This document shows positions 1-11,236 of a stretch of DNA of 64,000 bases, piece by piece. A program made the translations under genes and the position numbers. Source of the stretch: Rhizophagus irregularis (Eukaryota > Glomeromycota > Glomeromycetes > Glomerales > Glomeraceae); the NCBI RefSeq assembly GCF_026210795.1, contig NC_089434.1, forward strand, positions 992,001 through 1,056,000, in the 5' to 3' direction. The first letter of the stretch is position 1. Each line of letters begins with the position of its first letter. The notes beneath the pieces are model-generated. The model worked only from the letters and a program-made list of their open reading frames with translations, did not search any database and was not told the DNA's origin.

Positions 1-297
1 TTTTTAGATCTACTTTATTACTTCATATATTAATAAAAAAAAAAAGAATGTATTGTTTAGTTAATTTGTCAATCTTTATTATTAAAAAAAAGTCATGTAA
101 ATATAACATTTTTGTGAAATTATAGAAAAAAGAAAATCTACAAAACATTATCGAAGTAAAAAAGTGTTGAGTTAAAAACCTAATTTTGTTTTATTTTTAA
201 ACAAAATTCGTAAATGAACTCGCCGATAAATAAACAATGAAAAAATAAATTTTTCATACAAATCCATATTAGATTTATACCAGAACGAAATCTGCTG
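1..297. other. AT-rich stretch without a gene
   Basis: Homopolymer-rich AT sequence. No reading frame with coding character and no repeat structure was recognised. Confidence 0.5.
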
Positions 298-450
298 ATC
301 TACTCTTGAATCACTTAGATCTAAAGACCAACATGTTGGAAGCCTTTTCAATGGCCCCGAATAGTTTGTGTATACTGCGGAAAACTTTTACTTATTTACC
401 TTAATGGGATCATCTAACCGTATTTGATAGAAATTTACTCACTAGTTTAC

Positions 451-980
451 AGCAAAATTCGAAATATAAGTGGACACTTTGAAAATTTTTATTGCCGAGA
501 TTGTCGGGTACTCGGGTTACTCGGCTAGTCGGGTTATTTAGAGACGATATATAACACGTGACATATATATATATAATGGCGTAGTATAATAATGGTTATA
601 TCATTGGTAGCCTTAATGACCATGATTTTTTCATATCCGTATGTTACACATAATGAGAACTTATTTATAGTTTATTTGTTGGATAGTTTAATAGTTAGTT
701 TGTCCTTTTCTCATTTTCACGAAAAATTTTATATTACGCACTAAATAAATAAAATAATATATGACGGATATGAGCAAAAAGATCGGCATCAGGATACCGG
801 ATATTATAGTATAATAAAGTATAATATACTATATAATGTAATTATGTTATATTAAAATTTAATTAAAGTATACCCCCATCATATATATATATGTCCTTTC
901 TAATAACCCGACCAGCCGAGTAACCCGAGTACCCGAAAATCCCGACAATAAAAATTTTCAAAGTGTCCACTTATATTTCG
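451..980. mobile_element. TIR element flanked by TA, inserted in copy A
   Basis: About 80 bp at 460-539 reappears reverse-complemented at 901-980 with few differences (outer end CGAAATATAAGTGGACAC). The interior is non-coding AT. Copy B at about 4110 reads straight through GTTTAATATAA, whereas copy A is split there with TA on each side. This fits TA-target insertion of a non-autonomous DNA transposon. The left end has about 10 extra bases, so the exact left boundary is uncertain. Confidence 0.75.
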
Positions 981-999
981 TAATATAATTTTTATTTAG

Positions 1000-1108
1000 C
1001 CCTACAAAAAAAATTCTGAAAAAAACTCCGATAAATGGTCATTTTTCTAGTTTTATTCCAAAGAAACTCGGACACGTGATCATTTATCTGAAAAATTTTT
1101 TTATAGGG
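1000..1108. mobile_element. MITE of the CCCTATAAAA family
   Basis: A 109-bp inverted-repeat element that starts CCCTAC and ends TATAGGG. It contains GATAAATGGTCATTTTTC and an internal CACGTGATCA. It closely matches 8898-9004 in inverse orientation. The empty site in copy B (about 4131) lacks it, apart from two extra A bases left in copy A. Confidence 0.75.
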
Positions 1109-1689
1109 AACAATTCTACAAATATTATTATTTGGCGAAAAGTTTAAAAATGGCAATTTATGTGGAATATTGGAATTCCGGATATTGGGATCGGGTTATT
1201 AGAATTCAGGGTATTGGGATTTGGAATATTTGGATTCAGGATTCGGGATTCGGGAAATTGTATTTTTCAGGAAAGGGTCCAGTTCGGGAAATTATTATTA
1301 TTGGTTTCGAGGAAAGATTTTCAGGTGGTCCGACGATGAACGCCACGTTCACAGTTATAATGAATTATTCGAAAATGGTTATAATTTACTCTCAGAAATT
1401 GTAGAAACATTATTCACTTTCTTTTTTTGTATTTATTGTTAATAATTATATATACCTACCATAAAGCGTTTTTTATAGTTCTTGGATATACTAGGGAGTA
1501 AGAAATATACATAAAAAATTGAATATTTAATAAGAACCAAACATGTTATTTTACTCATAGAGATAGCCATGGTTACGTATTTATAATAAATTATTATTCG
1601 AAAATAGTTCTAATAAGGAAACCTTTAAATTGATTATATTATTACGTGTTCACGTATGAATATAGATTATTAATTCTGGAAACATGAAC

Positions 1690-2080
1690 TTTTTACAGAA
1701 AAAGGACTCTAAAGATAAGATGCAAGAATGAAAAATAAAAAATCAAGATGATGATCCAAAAAAAAGTAAAATCAAATAAGTGTTGTGCAATGCAAAATTC
1801 GGCAAAGATGGAATATAAAAAACGGGAGAAAGAAAATTACTAAGAGTAAGATCACTTTTTTAAACGTTTGATTAGTAATGACTAAAGATACATGGCCATA
1901 TTTTTGAAACCAGAATTTTATACTATTGTCTTTTTGCATTTTTACTGTTTAAAGTTGCATTATTTTAGTATTTTAGCGCTTTTGAAGTTTCCTTTTTTTA
2001 ATAACATAATAAAAATGTAAAAAATTTAGTGATGTAGAACACATAAATTTTGTGATTTAATTTATTCGTATGATACTTAA
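1690..2080. repeat. Inverted repeat X, left arm
   Basis: Non-coding segment matching the reverse complement of about 5490-5870. A shared word is AAAATTACTAAGAGTAA. Short frames inside it do not agree between the copies, so I treat it as repeat DNA. Confidence 0.6.
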
Positions 2081-2204
2081 AAAGTATAAGTAAGTATATA
2101 ACAACAATTAATACCGGCCCGAAAAGTTTTCCCAGCCCGGAAACTCTTTGAAAATGGATTGCCGATCCGGTTCAAAATTTTCACGTGGTTTTTGGGTAAA
2201 AATC

Positions 2205-2420
2205 TAATAGAATAAAATTTCTATAAATATGCTTTCTATCCCTAAAAAAAAAAAGCAATTAATTTTGTCATAATTTCATTTACACTAAAAAACCTTAAAA
2301 CATGCCGGTTGAGAATGGACAAACAACTTTCCCAACAACCTCACAGGATAAACTGAACATAAAAAAAAAAATTATTATAAATCGTCAGTTTTTAATTCTC
2401 ATAAACTGGCAGTTGTTCTA
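2205..2420 (+). pseudogene. Truncated 5' copy of the membrane-protein gene at 6093
   Basis: The ATG at 2302 begins a peptide (MPVENGQTTFPTTSQDKL) nearly identical to the N-terminus encoded at 6093. The 95 or so bases upstream also match the 6093 leader. Homology stops after about 20 codons, where the sequence runs into unrelated AT DNA and a MITE. It is a decayed duplicate containing only leader and start region. Confidence 0.75.
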
Positions 2421-2444
2421 AATTATTGTGAAACAAAGATCATA

Positions 2445-2892
2445 AGCGTCACCATAAAAAATTCACTATCACGTGATTCAAATGTGGCGCTCAATTTTTT
2501 TTTAATTTTGATGAGAAAAAAAAACCAAAGTTTTACTTTAATATTTACCATAAAACGTTTATAATTTCAACCATATTATGCCTATAACTATTTATCTGAA
2601 AAACTTTTTTTATCCTAGTAATATATAAATAGATCAAAATTTTGTACTTTAAGCAATATTTCCCAAATAAAAAGAAAAAAAGATCAGCTAATATTATATA
2701 TATATATATATAAGTATTGAGTATAGGTTTTTAATAAAACGTATTTTATAGATATAATATCTGAAATATCTGAAGGGGGAGGGGGAGAGAGAATTAAATA
2801 AATCAGCAACGCGCTAAAAAAAAAATATAAATATTTAAAAAAGTTTGAAATTAAGCCACATCACAGATCACATGATAGTGAATTTTTTATGG
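2445..2892. mobile_element. MITE with TCACTATCACGTGAT termini
   Basis: Terminal inverted repeats: ACCATAAAAAATTCACTATC at 2451 and its complement ending at 2892. The interior matches the reverse complement of the larger copy at 6991-7606. It is non-coding. The palindrome ATCACGTGAT sits just inside the end at 2468-2477. Confidence 0.75.
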
Positions 2893-3276
2893 ATAGATAT
2901 TTTAATTGGAGTAATGGCTAAGTAAATATTATTTACCTTTATTATCTAATAAATCATGATGGAACCGAAAATGAATCTAAAAAGGAAGATATTAATAATG
3001 ATAATGGCAAAGAAAATTTTTTAAATAAAAATTAATTTAAAAAAAAAAGTTTTAAAGAAAAATGCTTCAAACCTTACCTAAATCAAAGCTGATAACTTTA
3101 TTTAAATTAATAAATTTTTTACTGTATCTTTTTTTGAAGTTTCAGAAAGTTCTGAAGCTTAACAATCCAATGTCCAAAGGAATCAAACAAAACAATAAGT
3201 AAAAGAGAACACGCCCTATAAAAGAGAAGTTGAAACTCGGCTGATCAGACTAGTCATGGTTTGTACAATTTTTTAG

Positions 3277-3581
3277 ATGGATATTTTCTCTTGGTTTGAT
3301 TCAGCTCTTTTCACTGTAATTTTTTAAAAAATTCTTTTTATATAATAAAACATTATTAATTTTTCATTTTTATTTTGTAGGTTCTTTTTGATTCATTTTG
3401 GCTTCAAAAGGTGAGGTTTTTTTTTTAGAAAATTAACTTTATGGAAACATTTTACTAACGTTCAGTTACTTTTTTTTTGTAGGAATTGCTGGACGCTACG
3501 TTACTTCTTGGACTTCTTCTGTTGGAAGCAAATTCAAAATTTTTAAAATTATTTTTATATTTTTTTGCAGGTTATCGGTAG
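3277..3581 (+). CDS. Possible small multi-exon hydrophobic protein
   Basis: A speculative gene. A TATA-like CCTATAAAAG lies about 65 bases upstream. Exons 3277-3315 and 3381-3410 are bounded by GTAATT, TTTTGTAG and GTGAGG, and a third runs from 3483 to the TAG at 3579-3581. All joins are phase 0 and give roughly 55 mostly hydrophobic residues starting MDIFSWFDSALF. I recognise no family. A further exon-like island ends in GTAAGT near 3615, so the true 3' structure may differ or the transcript may be non-coding. Confidence 0.25.
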
Positions 3582-3717
3582 ATTGAATTCTCGGATTCTG
3601 GGTGATATGATTGGTAAGTTTTGAAACGTTTCGTTAGAGCTAATAGTAAATTTTTGCTAACTTCCTATGACCTATTTACATATTACTCGGGGTCCTAACG
3701 AAATCCTAATTAATCTA

Positions 3718-4570
3718 ATCTACTCTTGAATCACTCAGATTAGTGTTGCTTGCAGCACATTACAACATGTTTAATTTCGGCCAAATTCATAATTCCGGCG
3801 TTATATCACGTGAAATGGAGAACAAGTTTCATAATGTCACACAAGCGTCATCGATCACTACTATACAAGTCACGTGACATGCATTAATTACGACGACTTT
3901 ACGCGCAACCTTTACAAAGTATTGCAACTATTATGAAACATTTCCATAACCAACATGTTGGCGGCCTTAATAAATTTCAAAATAATGTCTTATCCCAATG
4001 GCCCCGAATAGCTTGTGTATACTGCGGAAAACTTCTACTTCTTTACCTTAATGGGATCATCTAACCGTGGGTACTGGATAGAATTTACTCGCTAGTTTAA
4101 TATAATTTTTATTTAGCAATTCTACAAATAATATTATTTGGCAAAAAGTTTAAAAATAACAATTTATGCGGTCAGACTCAGGATATTGGGATTTGGGAAT
4201 ATCGGATTCGGGATTCAAGGATTTGGGAAATTGTATGTTCAGGAAAGGGTCCAGTTCGGGAAATTAGTATTCAGGAAAACGACTCCGGGGAAGATATTCA
4301 GGGGACCCGACAATGATCATACGGTCACATAGTTATAATGAACTATTCGAAAATGGTTATAATTTACTCTCAGAAATTGTAGAAACGTTATTCACTTTCC
4401 CTTTTTGTATTTATTTTTAATAGGATGCCATAAAGCGTTTTGATATACTAGGGAGTAAGAAATATATATGAATATTTAATAAGAACTTATTTTTTATTGT
4501 ATCAACAGATAGTCAGGGTAATAAATTATTCGAAAATGTTTTATTACGTGTTCACGTTCACAGAACGAAA
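3718..4570. repeat. Duplicated segment, copy B
   Basis: Partner of 298-1660. It lacks the elements at 451-980 and 1000-1108 and so serves as their empty site. Relative to copy A it has about 200 extra bases (roughly 3742-3948) with two CACGTGA words, probably another insertion. Confidence 0.7.
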
Positions 4571-5489
4571 ACGAAACGATAAGTAATATCATGAGTTTTT
4601 AATCCTTTTCATTTTCAAAATAAATTATGGCTTGATTTTTCTGTAAATCTTTCCAAAACAAGTATAATTAATTCTTTTTATCCACATTTGCCACATTTTA
4701 TAAACTATTCGTCACACCGATTATGATAATAAAGAAAATTAACAGTTTAATAGATTTATATTTATTAAGTGTCGGTTTGGTTAACTTTATACTCCTTTTT
4801 TTTTAGTTGTTTCCCAATCCTAACATTCCCGTCTTGACAATTTTTTTTATTATGCCCTATAAGGGAAAATCCCGATAAATGATCATTTTTCTGGTTTCAT
4901 TCCGAAAAAACACTGATTTTCTAAAAAATTTTATAAACCCTATAGTCTTGCGGGCTTCATTGTGTGAATGAATGTATCAAATATATGTATGAAAAATTTT
5001 ATCTGAACTCCGTAAAAATGAGCCTTTCCCGGATCCCATTCTAAATTATTCTGGGATATAAAGAAAACGGATCGACTAGGAAAGAAATTACTATGGTTAA
5101 AATCACTTTTTTAAACTTTTAATTACAGATTTAGCAATTTTTTTTATTAACCACTTATAAAACATTTTATTATTTCTGTAAAAACTTCTTAACAATGACA
5201 TCAATGGCATCGTAAAATTTTTAGCGAATTCCATACACTCCCATATATCTTACATATTTTAATCTTCGAAATTCGTTTTCACGAGGTATTTGGAAAATAT
5301 CAGATTTCCGCACCACATATTTTCATGTGGATTTCCATGTGGAAAATAATTTGATAAATTCAGTTATATACAGTAAAGTTATTAATTCAGCTTTTTACGG
5401 AAGCAATACATTTTCCGGGCGGTAGGCATCAAATTATTGTTATATATTTTTAAGTGGTTAATAATTTTATTTTATAAGTTTGATATTTT
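4571..5489. other. Gene-less stretch with degenerate MITE fragments
   Basis: No gene is seen. 4855-4950 is a decayed CCCTATAA-family copy that keeps ATGATCATTTTTCTGG. About 4990-5110 resembles another repeat family (CTCCGTAAAAATGAGCC and AACGGATCGACT) also found near 9410, 10661-11236 and 28574. Confidence 0.5.
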
Positions 5490-5870
5490 TTAAATATCGT
5501 ATGAATAAATTAAATCACAAAATTTATGTGTCTTACGTCACAAAAAAATTTTTTTTTTATAAAAAAAGAAAATTGAAATTGAAACTTTAAAACACTAAAA
5601 TACTAAAATAATGTAACTTTAAACAATAAAAATGTAAAAAGACAATAGTATAAAATCCTGGTTTCAAAATATGGCCAAATGCGGCCTTTAGTCATTACTA
5701 AACTAAACGTTAAAAAAAGTGATTTTACTCTTAGTAATTTTCTTTCTCCCGTTTTTTTATATTCCATCTTTGGTATACATGCTGATCTGCACAACACATT
5801 TTTTTTTGGATTATAATCTTTGTTCTTTGTTGTTTTTTATTTTTCATTTTTGCATCTAGTCCAGTTCACC
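5490..5870. repeat. Inverted repeat X, right arm
   Basis: Reverse-complement partner of 1690-2080. It lies just upstream of the intact 6093 gene, as the left arm lies upstream of the truncated copy at 2302, but in opposite relative orientation. Confidence 0.6.
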
Positions 5871-6092
5871 TTATACCGTTTGTGTAGTACATTTTTCACG
5901 TGAATTGGTAAGGATCTTTTCTTATTTTTGTCGGAGTTTTTTCCAGAATTTTCTTTATAGGGCCACATGTTTAAATATGTCAAATAAAATAAAATTTCTA
6001 TAAATATGTCTTCTATCTCTCAAAATAACCTCACTTCAAAAAAAAGTAATTAATTTGTCATAATTTCTTTTTACACTAAAAAAACCCAAAAC

Positions 6093-6854
6093 ATGGCGAT
6101 TGAGAATGAACAAACAACTTTCCCAATTCTCTCACAGAATAAAGACAAATTAAAAATTATTTTGAGGGTCGGATTAATGATATTTATTGAATTCGCCCTT
6201 CCAATTGCCCTTTACTATATTCTTAGTATTTTTATACATGGAGTAAAGCCATTTCTCATATCAAGTGCCCCAGCATCTATTGCTACTATATACGGACTTA
6301 TAAGGAGAAGGCGTGTCGACATTATAGGATCACTCGTATCAAACTGCCTTACTTTCGGTGCTTTGATATCAATATTTTATGGCAATCCAAAGATTCAACT
6401 ATTAGAAAAATTTATGAATATGACTCTCCTTCCCTTTCATATAATAGCAATGATTAGCTTAATTCCGATAAAAATTGGTACCTTTAAATTGCGACCATTA
6501 CTATTCTATATTTTTAAAGAATTGACAACAGGTGGAGCCTTTAGTTATTTAAGTCCAAAATTGATAGATGAAAGTTGGGACAGGTATTGGGTTTCTTACC
6601 AATATTTTCGACGTGGTTTCATCTTTATGACAGTGATCTGGGGATTTGGGCTTCTTTCTGAAATTTTAGTTCGTGTTATGATTATTTACAATCTTACGCC
6701 CGTCAAAATGTCACCTGAAAAAGCACTTGCTATGTCAAACATAATTCATTATATTTGGTTAGCTAAATTTGCATTATTAACTCTATTTCTCGTTAGACGG
6801 ATGAAGAAACAAAAAGATAAATTAGTTGCTGATTCTGATAAACCTCCGGAATAA
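6093..6854 (+). CDS. Multi-pass membrane protein, VC0807-like
   Basis: An intact, intronless 253-residue protein. About six hydrophobic segments are visible, near residues 25-47, 50-70, 77-99, 106-128, 176-198 and 215-236. Conserved-looking features are YGLIRRRRVDIIG before segment 3, a short loop with GNPKIQLL, and WDRYWVSYQYFRRG before segment 5. The arrangement recalls the VC0807-type integral membrane family, whose function is unknown; this is from memory and needs a profile search. The C-terminus is basic, then ends DSDKPPE. A paralogue with the same tail lies at 29252-30058 and a truncated copy at 2302. The ATG is chosen because the upstream leader is shared with the 2302 copy. Confidence 0.85.
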   Translation: MAIENEQTTFPILSQNKDKLKIILRVGLMIFIEFALPIALYYILSIFIHGVKPFLISSAPASIATIYGLIRRRRVDIIGSLVSNCLTFGALISIFYGNPKIQLLEKFMNMTLLPFHIIAMISLIPIKIGTFKLRPLLFYIFKELTTGGAFSYLSPKLIDESWDRYWVSYQYFRRGFIFMTVIWGFGLLSEILVRVMIIYNLTPVKMSPEKALAMSNIIHYIWLAKFALLTLFLVRRMKKQKDKLVADSDKPPE

Positions 6855-6990
6855 TCTATTTTATAAATACCAAATGAGACTCATAATGCTAGAGCAGGCT
6901 CTGCTAACTCCTTTATATTTTTGCTGTCGGCATCTATTTTTTTGATAACCATATTATATTCATATCTTGTGATAGTTAGTAATATGCCAG

Positions 6991-7606
6991 CAGCATAAAA
7001 AATTAACTATCACGTGATCTGTGATGGGCAATTTTTTAAAATTTTTTTTTATTTTTTTTTAGCGCGTTACTGGTTTATTTAATTCTCTCTCCACTTTCTC
7101 CAGATATTTCAGATATTACTTTTATTCATATCTATAAAATACGTTTTATTAAGTTTTATTAAAAACCTATACTTAATACTATATATATTTAAAATATTAG
7201 CTGTTCTTTTTTTGTTTTTTTTTTTAAGCAGAAATCTCTCATAAATTTTTTTATAATCAGTCAAACTTTATAATCTTTTTTTCTTCTTTTTATATGGGAA
7301 ATATTGCTTAAAGTACAAAATTTTGATCTATTTTATATATATTATTAGGTAATACAATTATATTGTAAAAACATCTACAAAACTATAAATAAAAAAAGTT
7401 TTTCAGATAAATAGTTATAGGCATAATATGGTTCATTATTTAATTTGGAATTTTTATTAAAATACTTGAAATTATAAATGTTTTATGATAAATATTAAAG
7501 TAAATTTTTGGTTTTTTTTTCTCTCATCAAAACATCGCGCAAACAACCTTAAAATTGAGCGCTACATCCGAATCACGTGATAGTGAATTTTTTTATGGTG
7601 ACGCTG
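6991..7606. mobile_element. MITE, larger copy of the 2445-2892 family
   Basis: Termini CAGCATAAAAAATTAACTATC and GATAGTGAATTTTTTTATGG are inverted repeats, each followed inward by ATCACGTGAT (7009-7018 and 7572-7581). The interior matches the 2445-2892 element in reverse. It sits about 140 bp past the stop of the 6093 gene. Non-coding. Confidence 0.75.
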
Positions 7607-7635
7607 GGGTAGTTGTAATATGTGCGGACGTATGG

Positions 7636-7850
7636 TACGAAATCCCGAAACTCAAAATCCCGAAACTCAAAATCCCGAAATCCAAAATCCCGAAATCCAA
7701 AATCCCGAAAAATTGGCCCACATTAAGCTTTAATGCTGCCTGAAAGACGCTCTGTAAGATTTTGACCTGTCTGGATTTTGGATTTCGGGATTTGAGTTTC
7801 GGAATTTTGGCCTGTCGGGATCTTGAGTTTCGGAATTTTGGACTAGAGTT
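7636..7850. repeat. Short tandem CCCGAAA repeat with inverted partner
   Basis: From about 7643 a 14-base unit, AAATCCCGAAAYYC, is repeated five times. About 7770-7850 has the same motif on the other strand (TTTCGGGATTTGAG). The pair is separated by about 60 bp and could fold back. An open frame across it (KIPKLKIPK type) is a repeat artefact. Confidence 0.6.
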
Positions 7851-8210
7851 TGGAATCGATTAAGGTTAATCGATTAATTAATCGACTAAGACGGTTAATC
7901 GATTAAGGTATCTCAAAAATCGGCTAATCGATTAAAATTATCAACCCATAATTCTGGTCAAATTATCTAATGCGGCCCAGAGCTGTGAATTTTTGGTCAC
8001 GTGTTCTCCGAACTTGGAAGAATTTGTATTAATTTTTTAATGATAATAATAATAAATATAACTAAATGTATGATCAAAAACAATTTGGTGCAATCTGCGG
8101 TCAAAAAAAAAAAATTTTTAATATTTTAATATTAATCGATTATTAATCGATTAGGGCCCTTGGTTAATCGATTATTAATCGATTAAGGTTTTTTTGGTCG
8201 GTTCCAACTT
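7850..8210. repeat. Cluster of TTAATCGATTAA palindromes
   Basis: ATCGATTAA words, several as the full 12-base palindrome, cluster at both ends (7855-7940 and 8135-8190) around an AT-rich core. The outer bases (GTTTGGAA and GGTTCCAAC) are also inverted. This fits a MITE with subterminal repeats. Confidence 0.6.
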
Positions 8211-8559
8211 CTATTTTGGACGACACCTTGTGAGAATATGGCGGAAAATCTTTTTGTTTTAATGAAACTTTTTTAACGGTTTAATTTTACTTTTTTAGAC
8301 GGCTGGGTCTCTGGACACGTGAAATTTTAGTGAGAATCTGTTTCTTTTATTATTTAATTAGAATTGGAATGTTTATAATAATTATATTTACTTTCTTTTA
8401 TAGATTTCAAGTCTGGGACGTGTTGGAAATGCCAGGTGGCAAAATGTATTTTTTTTCTTTTGTAGATTCCAGCTTCGATAGCACTTTGTATAATAAGTTT
8501 CAAAATTGACTTGACTACGAAACTTATTTTTTTTACTTTTTTTTTTGTTTTTACTTCAA

Positions 8560-8670
8560 ATCACCGAGGGTGATCATCACCGTTGGCCAGAATTATCAAT
8601 TTTTACCGGCACTATATTTTTTTAATGCTGGTTGATTGTCATAATTTCAGTCACCGGTCACCCCCGGTGA
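8560..8670. mobile_element. Short MITE with ATCACCG ends
   Basis: ATCACCGAGGGTGATCATC at the left end is answered by a right end that reads ATCACCGGGGGTGACCGG on the other strand. About 110 bp, non-coding. Confidence 0.55.
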
Positions 8671-8897
8671 TAGTTAGAAAAATTCTTTTATTAGAAAAGT
8701 TTTTAACGTTTCTTTTATCTTCACTTTCATAGATCCCAGAGGGTTTCGAATTTATACCCGGAATTGAATGGTAAGTTTACACAAAGAAACGTTAAACGTT
8801 TCTAATTAAAAAAATGCAAAAAAGACGGTAACGTTTTTTATTTTTTTATAGGTTTAGTTCTGGCTTCTTTGAATCTCCTTGTTTGTATATTTTTTGA

Positions 8898-9004
8898 CCT
8901 ATAAAAAATTTTTCAGAAAATGATCACGTGCCTGAGTTTCTTCGGAATAAAAACTAGAAAAATGATCATTTATCGGAGTTTTTCCCAGAATTTTTTTTAT
9001 AGGG
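8898..9004. mobile_element. MITE of the CCCTATAAAA family
   Basis: A 107-bp inverted-repeat element that starts CCTATAAAAAAT and ends TTATAGGG. It is the inverse of 1000-1108 over most of its length, including GATCACGTG and AATGATCATTTATCGGAG. Confidence 0.75.
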
Positions 9005-10660
9005 TGAACGTTAGAACTTGAGGAGGTAATATTTTTTTTTTGAATTTTTTTTTTAGCAAAATGTCAATTAACGCAATGCTAATGTTTAGTTCTTTTTCTT
9101 TTTAGATGAGTCCAGACACGTGGATTTGATGAACAATGAGAAGTGTGGGATTATTCAGAATTTGTAGTTTTTATTGTATAATGATAATATATTTTAATGC
9201 CATAAAAATACTTTAATAATGCTAAAACAATGCTTTGATAGTGCTAAGAAAAATTCATAAATATAGTACAGTTACCACAGTTACCATGCATAATCATGTT
9301 TTTACAATGCGTCGTATAATGATAAATAACAACATGGTTAAACAACGTGATAATAATGCAGTTTTTTGCATTGTTTAATTTTTTGATATTTTAGCAAAGT
9401 TATTAATTCCGGAAATATGACGGAGCCTTTTACGGAAAAAGATGGAATATATAAAACGGATAGACTTTTTACGGGTAGCATCTTGTTGGGATCTATGCTT
9501 TTGTTTTCTCTTCTTGTGTTTTAGGATAGATGTTCTAAAGTAAGCGAAGCTGAAGTGCCGATATAAATGAGATTATACTTAATATGGTTCGAAATGTCAT
9601 ACATGACCACTAAGCAATAAGTTTGTCTTGGTAAGTAGACAGTAATTGTTCCAAATTGCTGAAGTACTCCTGGACAGACAGTTGATTATATTTGATCAGC
9701 AATCCAATCACGTGATACCGATCATATATAAAATGAAATAGAGGATAAAAAAGGAATAAAAAAGGTGAACGGCCGGTACTGCGACTTTGTCTATCATATC
9801 ATTCTAATTATTGAAACTTTAAATTTTTAACAAATTCGGAGAGATTTTCAAAAAAATTTATACTGTTAAACCATGTATACTATTAAACTATTTTATGCTA
9901 TCTACTTAGACTATTTATACTCTACGGCGTCATTGGCCACAGTAAAAGTTACGACATTAATAACATTAACGGCACATTGGGTTCACACTGTTTTGCTGTA
10001 ACTGTGGTCACAATCCGCTATATGCCGGCCAATTCATTGGGACAGTTCCAACTGTATCACCTCCGTTTAGGAGTTGAATTAATTGAATGTTGCTAAAGTC
10101 TCTGGATAGATTTTTCATTTAATAAAGGTTTATTATATTAGTAATACTTTATACAATTGATTTTATTTTCATTAATTTCGATAAATTTAGTCATTATTGG
10201 CATGTTTCAGAAATTTCGGAAGGTTTAAAAATTTGGCAATCTGGCAAAATTCGGTTTCGCCCGCAACACTAGCAACAAATACAGCAGTATATGTTTTTTT
10301 GAAAAATGTGTTCAGATAGTATCTTATACGGATAGTTCAACAAAAAACTTTTCAGAATCTACTATCTGAATTCTGAAAGAGTAACATTTATTTTACGTTT
10401 ATTTGTAGACAAATAAATTTTCAGAATCTTTTTTTCATAAAAGAATAATTTATTTTGATAGATTAGGACAAAGAAAACATTGCAAATTAATTATCAATTC
10501 TTTTCTTAATACTAATCTATATAAATATATTTTTTGTATATAAATTAGTTCACGAGAATTACCATCACAATTTCTGATATTTTGGTGCAATTATTTTAAT
10601 ATTTTCTTTTTTTAAAAAAATATCACTGGCGGTGGCGGTTACCATACTACCAGTGTCTTG
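9005..10660. other. Gene-less AT-rich stretch
   Basis: No coding frame is recognised. 9408-9475 is a fragment of the repeat family at 10661-11236. ATCACGTGAT occurs at 9707-9716. Confidence 0.45.
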
Positions 10661-11236
10661 TAAAAAGTCGATCCGTTTTTTATATTCCGTCTTTTTTCCG
10701 TAAAAGGCTCATATTTCCGGAATTAATAACCTTATATCACGGAATCTATCGAATTATTTACATTTTCTGTGAATAGTGCTCCTAACGGAACGGGTCGACT
10801 CGGGTCATGTGACCCGACCCGACTTAAGAGCTCGGGTCGGGTTCAATAATTTTTATGACCCGGTGACCCGCATGACCCGACCCGGCTGACCCGAGTTATC
10901 GAACAAATACTAGTTAATTATAATAAATGAATGATAACAAAGCTTCATAATATTACAAATCTATTAAATCCATTATAATTTCATTAAGGTCTCATTATAA
11001 TACCGAAAAAATGGTGGTCGCTCATTTTTTTTCCTTTGAAAATTCGGGTTTAGACCCGGGATATCCGGTTGAGGGTGGGGTTTAGAGTCAAGACCTTTTC
11101 ACTTTGGTCGGGTCGGGTATATCTTCAAAACCCGACCCGACTTGACCCGTTAGGAGCACTATCCGTGAATGGATCCGTGAAAGGCTTCATTTTTACGGAG
11201 TTTTTACAGAAATAACGGATAAAATTTTTTATAGGG
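10661..11236. mobile_element. Outer repeat element, interrupted by 10776-11159
   Basis: Two half-elements flank the nested insertion. The left has AAAAAGTCGATCCGTTTT and TTCCGGAATTAATAACC. The right has ATGGATCCGTGAAAGGC and ends TTTTTTATAGGGG. Related copies lie near 9408, 28574 and 4990. Confidence 0.55.
10776..11159. mobile_element. Nested TIR element, GTGCTCCTAACGG ends
   Basis: A 384-bp element with inverted ends (GTGCTCCTAACGG at 10776, CCGTTAGGAGCAC at 11159). TA lies directly on both sides (10774-10775 and 11160-11161). Subterminal regions are packed with the word GACCCG and its complement CGGGTC. It sits inside the 10661-11236 element. Confidence 0.8.

Larger units (their letters stand above)
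298..1660. repeat. Duplicated segment, copy A
   Basis: This segment is a diverged copy of 3718-4570. Shared landmarks are CTACTCTTGAATCACT, the stretch around GGCCCCGAATAG, a G-rich imperfect repeat built on ATTCGGGAT, and a 3' part ending near the words TTATTACGTGTTCACGT. Copy A carries two inserted elements (451-980 and 1000-1108) that copy B lacks, so B shows both empty sites. Short open frames across the ATTCGGG repeat lack coding character and are not annotated. Confidence 0.75.
8285..9170 (+). other. Exon-like islands, possibly a spliced non-coding transcript
   Basis: Several GC-richer islands of 30-60 bases are each preceded by a T-rich tract ending TTTTAG or TTATAG (before 8300, 8405, 8465, 8734, 8853 and 9105), some followed by GTAAGT or GTGGCA. 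No continuous reading frame joins them. They may be exons of a non-coding RNA or of a decayed gene. Two MITEs (8560-8670 and 8898-9004) lie in the intervening sequence. Confidence 0.25.

Noticed and set aside
1132-1442. Open frames of 73-90 codons, with a 64-codon relative at 4138
   Set aside because: They lie on a G-rich ATTCGGG repeat in a duplicated segment, differ in frame and length between copies, and begin with non-ATG codons.
7555-7743. 62-codon frame with KIPKLKIPK repeats
   Set aside because: It is a translation of the 14-base CCCGAAA tandem repeat.
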